The notes under the pieces were generated by a model. It was not told the origin of the DNA, did no database searches, and was given only the letters and a program-made list of their open reading frames with translations. A stretch of 6,954 bases of DNA from Bacteroidota bacterium (GTDB lineage: Bacteria > Bacteroidota > Bacteroidia > Chitinophagales > LD1), in contig CANGXE010000078.1 in NCBI GenBank assembly GCA_947457525.1, forward strand, positions 1 through 6,954, written 5' to 3'. Shown here in pieces: positions 6,612-6,954 of the stretch. A program made the translations under genes and the position numbers. The stretch's first letter is position 1. Each line of letters opens with the position of its first letter.

Positions 6612-6954
6612 ATGCTAAAGGTCTATTTACACACTTTTAACCCATTTATGGAAAACACTTACATCCTGACGGACGACACCAAAGAATGTGTCATCATAGA
6701 CCCGGGCTGCAACAATGATAGAGAACGCACTGAACTCGTTCAGTCAATCCAATCTTATGGCTTAAAACCGGTGAAACTGCTGAACACCCATTGTCACATT
6801 GATCATTTTCCCGGTAATAAATTTGTGTGCGACACTTATGGTCTTTCGCCTGAGTTTCACGAAGTGGAGTTGGAGGTGATGCACCGTGCCCTAGAGTATC
6901 GCGCATTTTTTGGTGTAGATTGCGAGCCTTCGCCCGTGCCGAAGCATTTTTTGA
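6612..6954 (+). CDS. MBL-fold hydrolase, glyoxalase II-like (N-terminal part, 3' truncated)
   Basis: An open frame runs from the ATG at 6612 off the right edge without a stop, giving the first 114 residues. The start FNPFMENTYILTDDTKECVIIDPGC is typical of small metallo-beta-lactamase-fold hydrolases common in Bacteroidota. The metal-binding motif THCHIDH is present with H60, H62, D64 and H65, followed by PGN. These proteins use one or two metal ions to hydrolyse thioesters such as S-lactoylglutathione or related substrates; the actual substrate is not determined by this fragment. A full family member is about 210 residues, so roughly half is missing. The leader is A/T-rich with no Shine-Dalgarno. 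The gene is divergent from the outer-membrane protein gene, 100 bases away. Confidence 0.92.
   Translation, partial: MLKVYLHTFNPFMENTYILTDDTKECVIIDPGCNNDRERTELVQSIQSYGLKPVKLLNTHCHIDHFPGNKFVCDTYGLSPEFHEVELEVMHRALEYRAFFGVDCEPSPVPKHFL

Noticed and set aside
6694..6906. Open frame of 70 codons on the - strand at the right end
   Set aside because: It lies opposite the MBL-fold gene, whose THCHIDH motif is unmistakable; the reverse product has no recognisable features.

Overview
The window looks like chromosomal DNA from a Bacteroidota bacterium. The strongest clue is a C-terminal type IX secretion (T9SS) sorting domain on the first gene, a system restricted to that phylum. Supporting clues are the absence of recognisable Shine-Dalgarno sequences before the starts that can be inspected, A/T-rich leaders, moderate-to-low GC by eye, and promoter-like matches to the Bacteroidota consensus (TTG/TTTG, 17-23 bases, TANNTTTG). 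I see no mobile element, tRNA, rRNA or CRISPR array, and every gap between genes is under 150 bases.

Layout: (1) 1-783, + strand: the 3' end of a secreted repeat protein with a T9SS tail. (2) 794-2284, - strand: a two-gene operon of a 4-TM SMR/EamA-like transporter followed by a membrane-embedded M28 metallopeptidase. (3) 2285-2432: a 148-base divergent regulatory gap holding a nested inverted repeat. (4) 2433-2996, + strand: a Bcp-type peroxiredoxin with an added Lys/Ala/Pro tail. (5) 2999-6511, - strand: a 1170-residue exported protein that I read as a dead gluzincin (peptidase MA-like) domain, a TolB/PD40 propeller and an Omp85-like outer-membrane barrel. (6) 6512-6611: a divergent gap with overlapping candidate promoters. 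(7) 6612 to the right edge, + strand: the start of an MBL-fold (glyoxalase II-like) hydrolase.

The genes do not form one obvious pathway. The first gene's product and the 1170-residue protein belong to the envelope or cell surface; the peroxiredoxin and MBL hydrolase are housekeeping or stress enzymes. Most worth following up are the pseudo-protease/propeller/Omp85 fusion, the M28 peptidase whose zinc site is split by a transmembrane hairpin, the SMR-like protein lacking the signature glutamate, and the histone H1-like tail on the peroxiredoxin. I see no clear sign of a new defence or mobile system.
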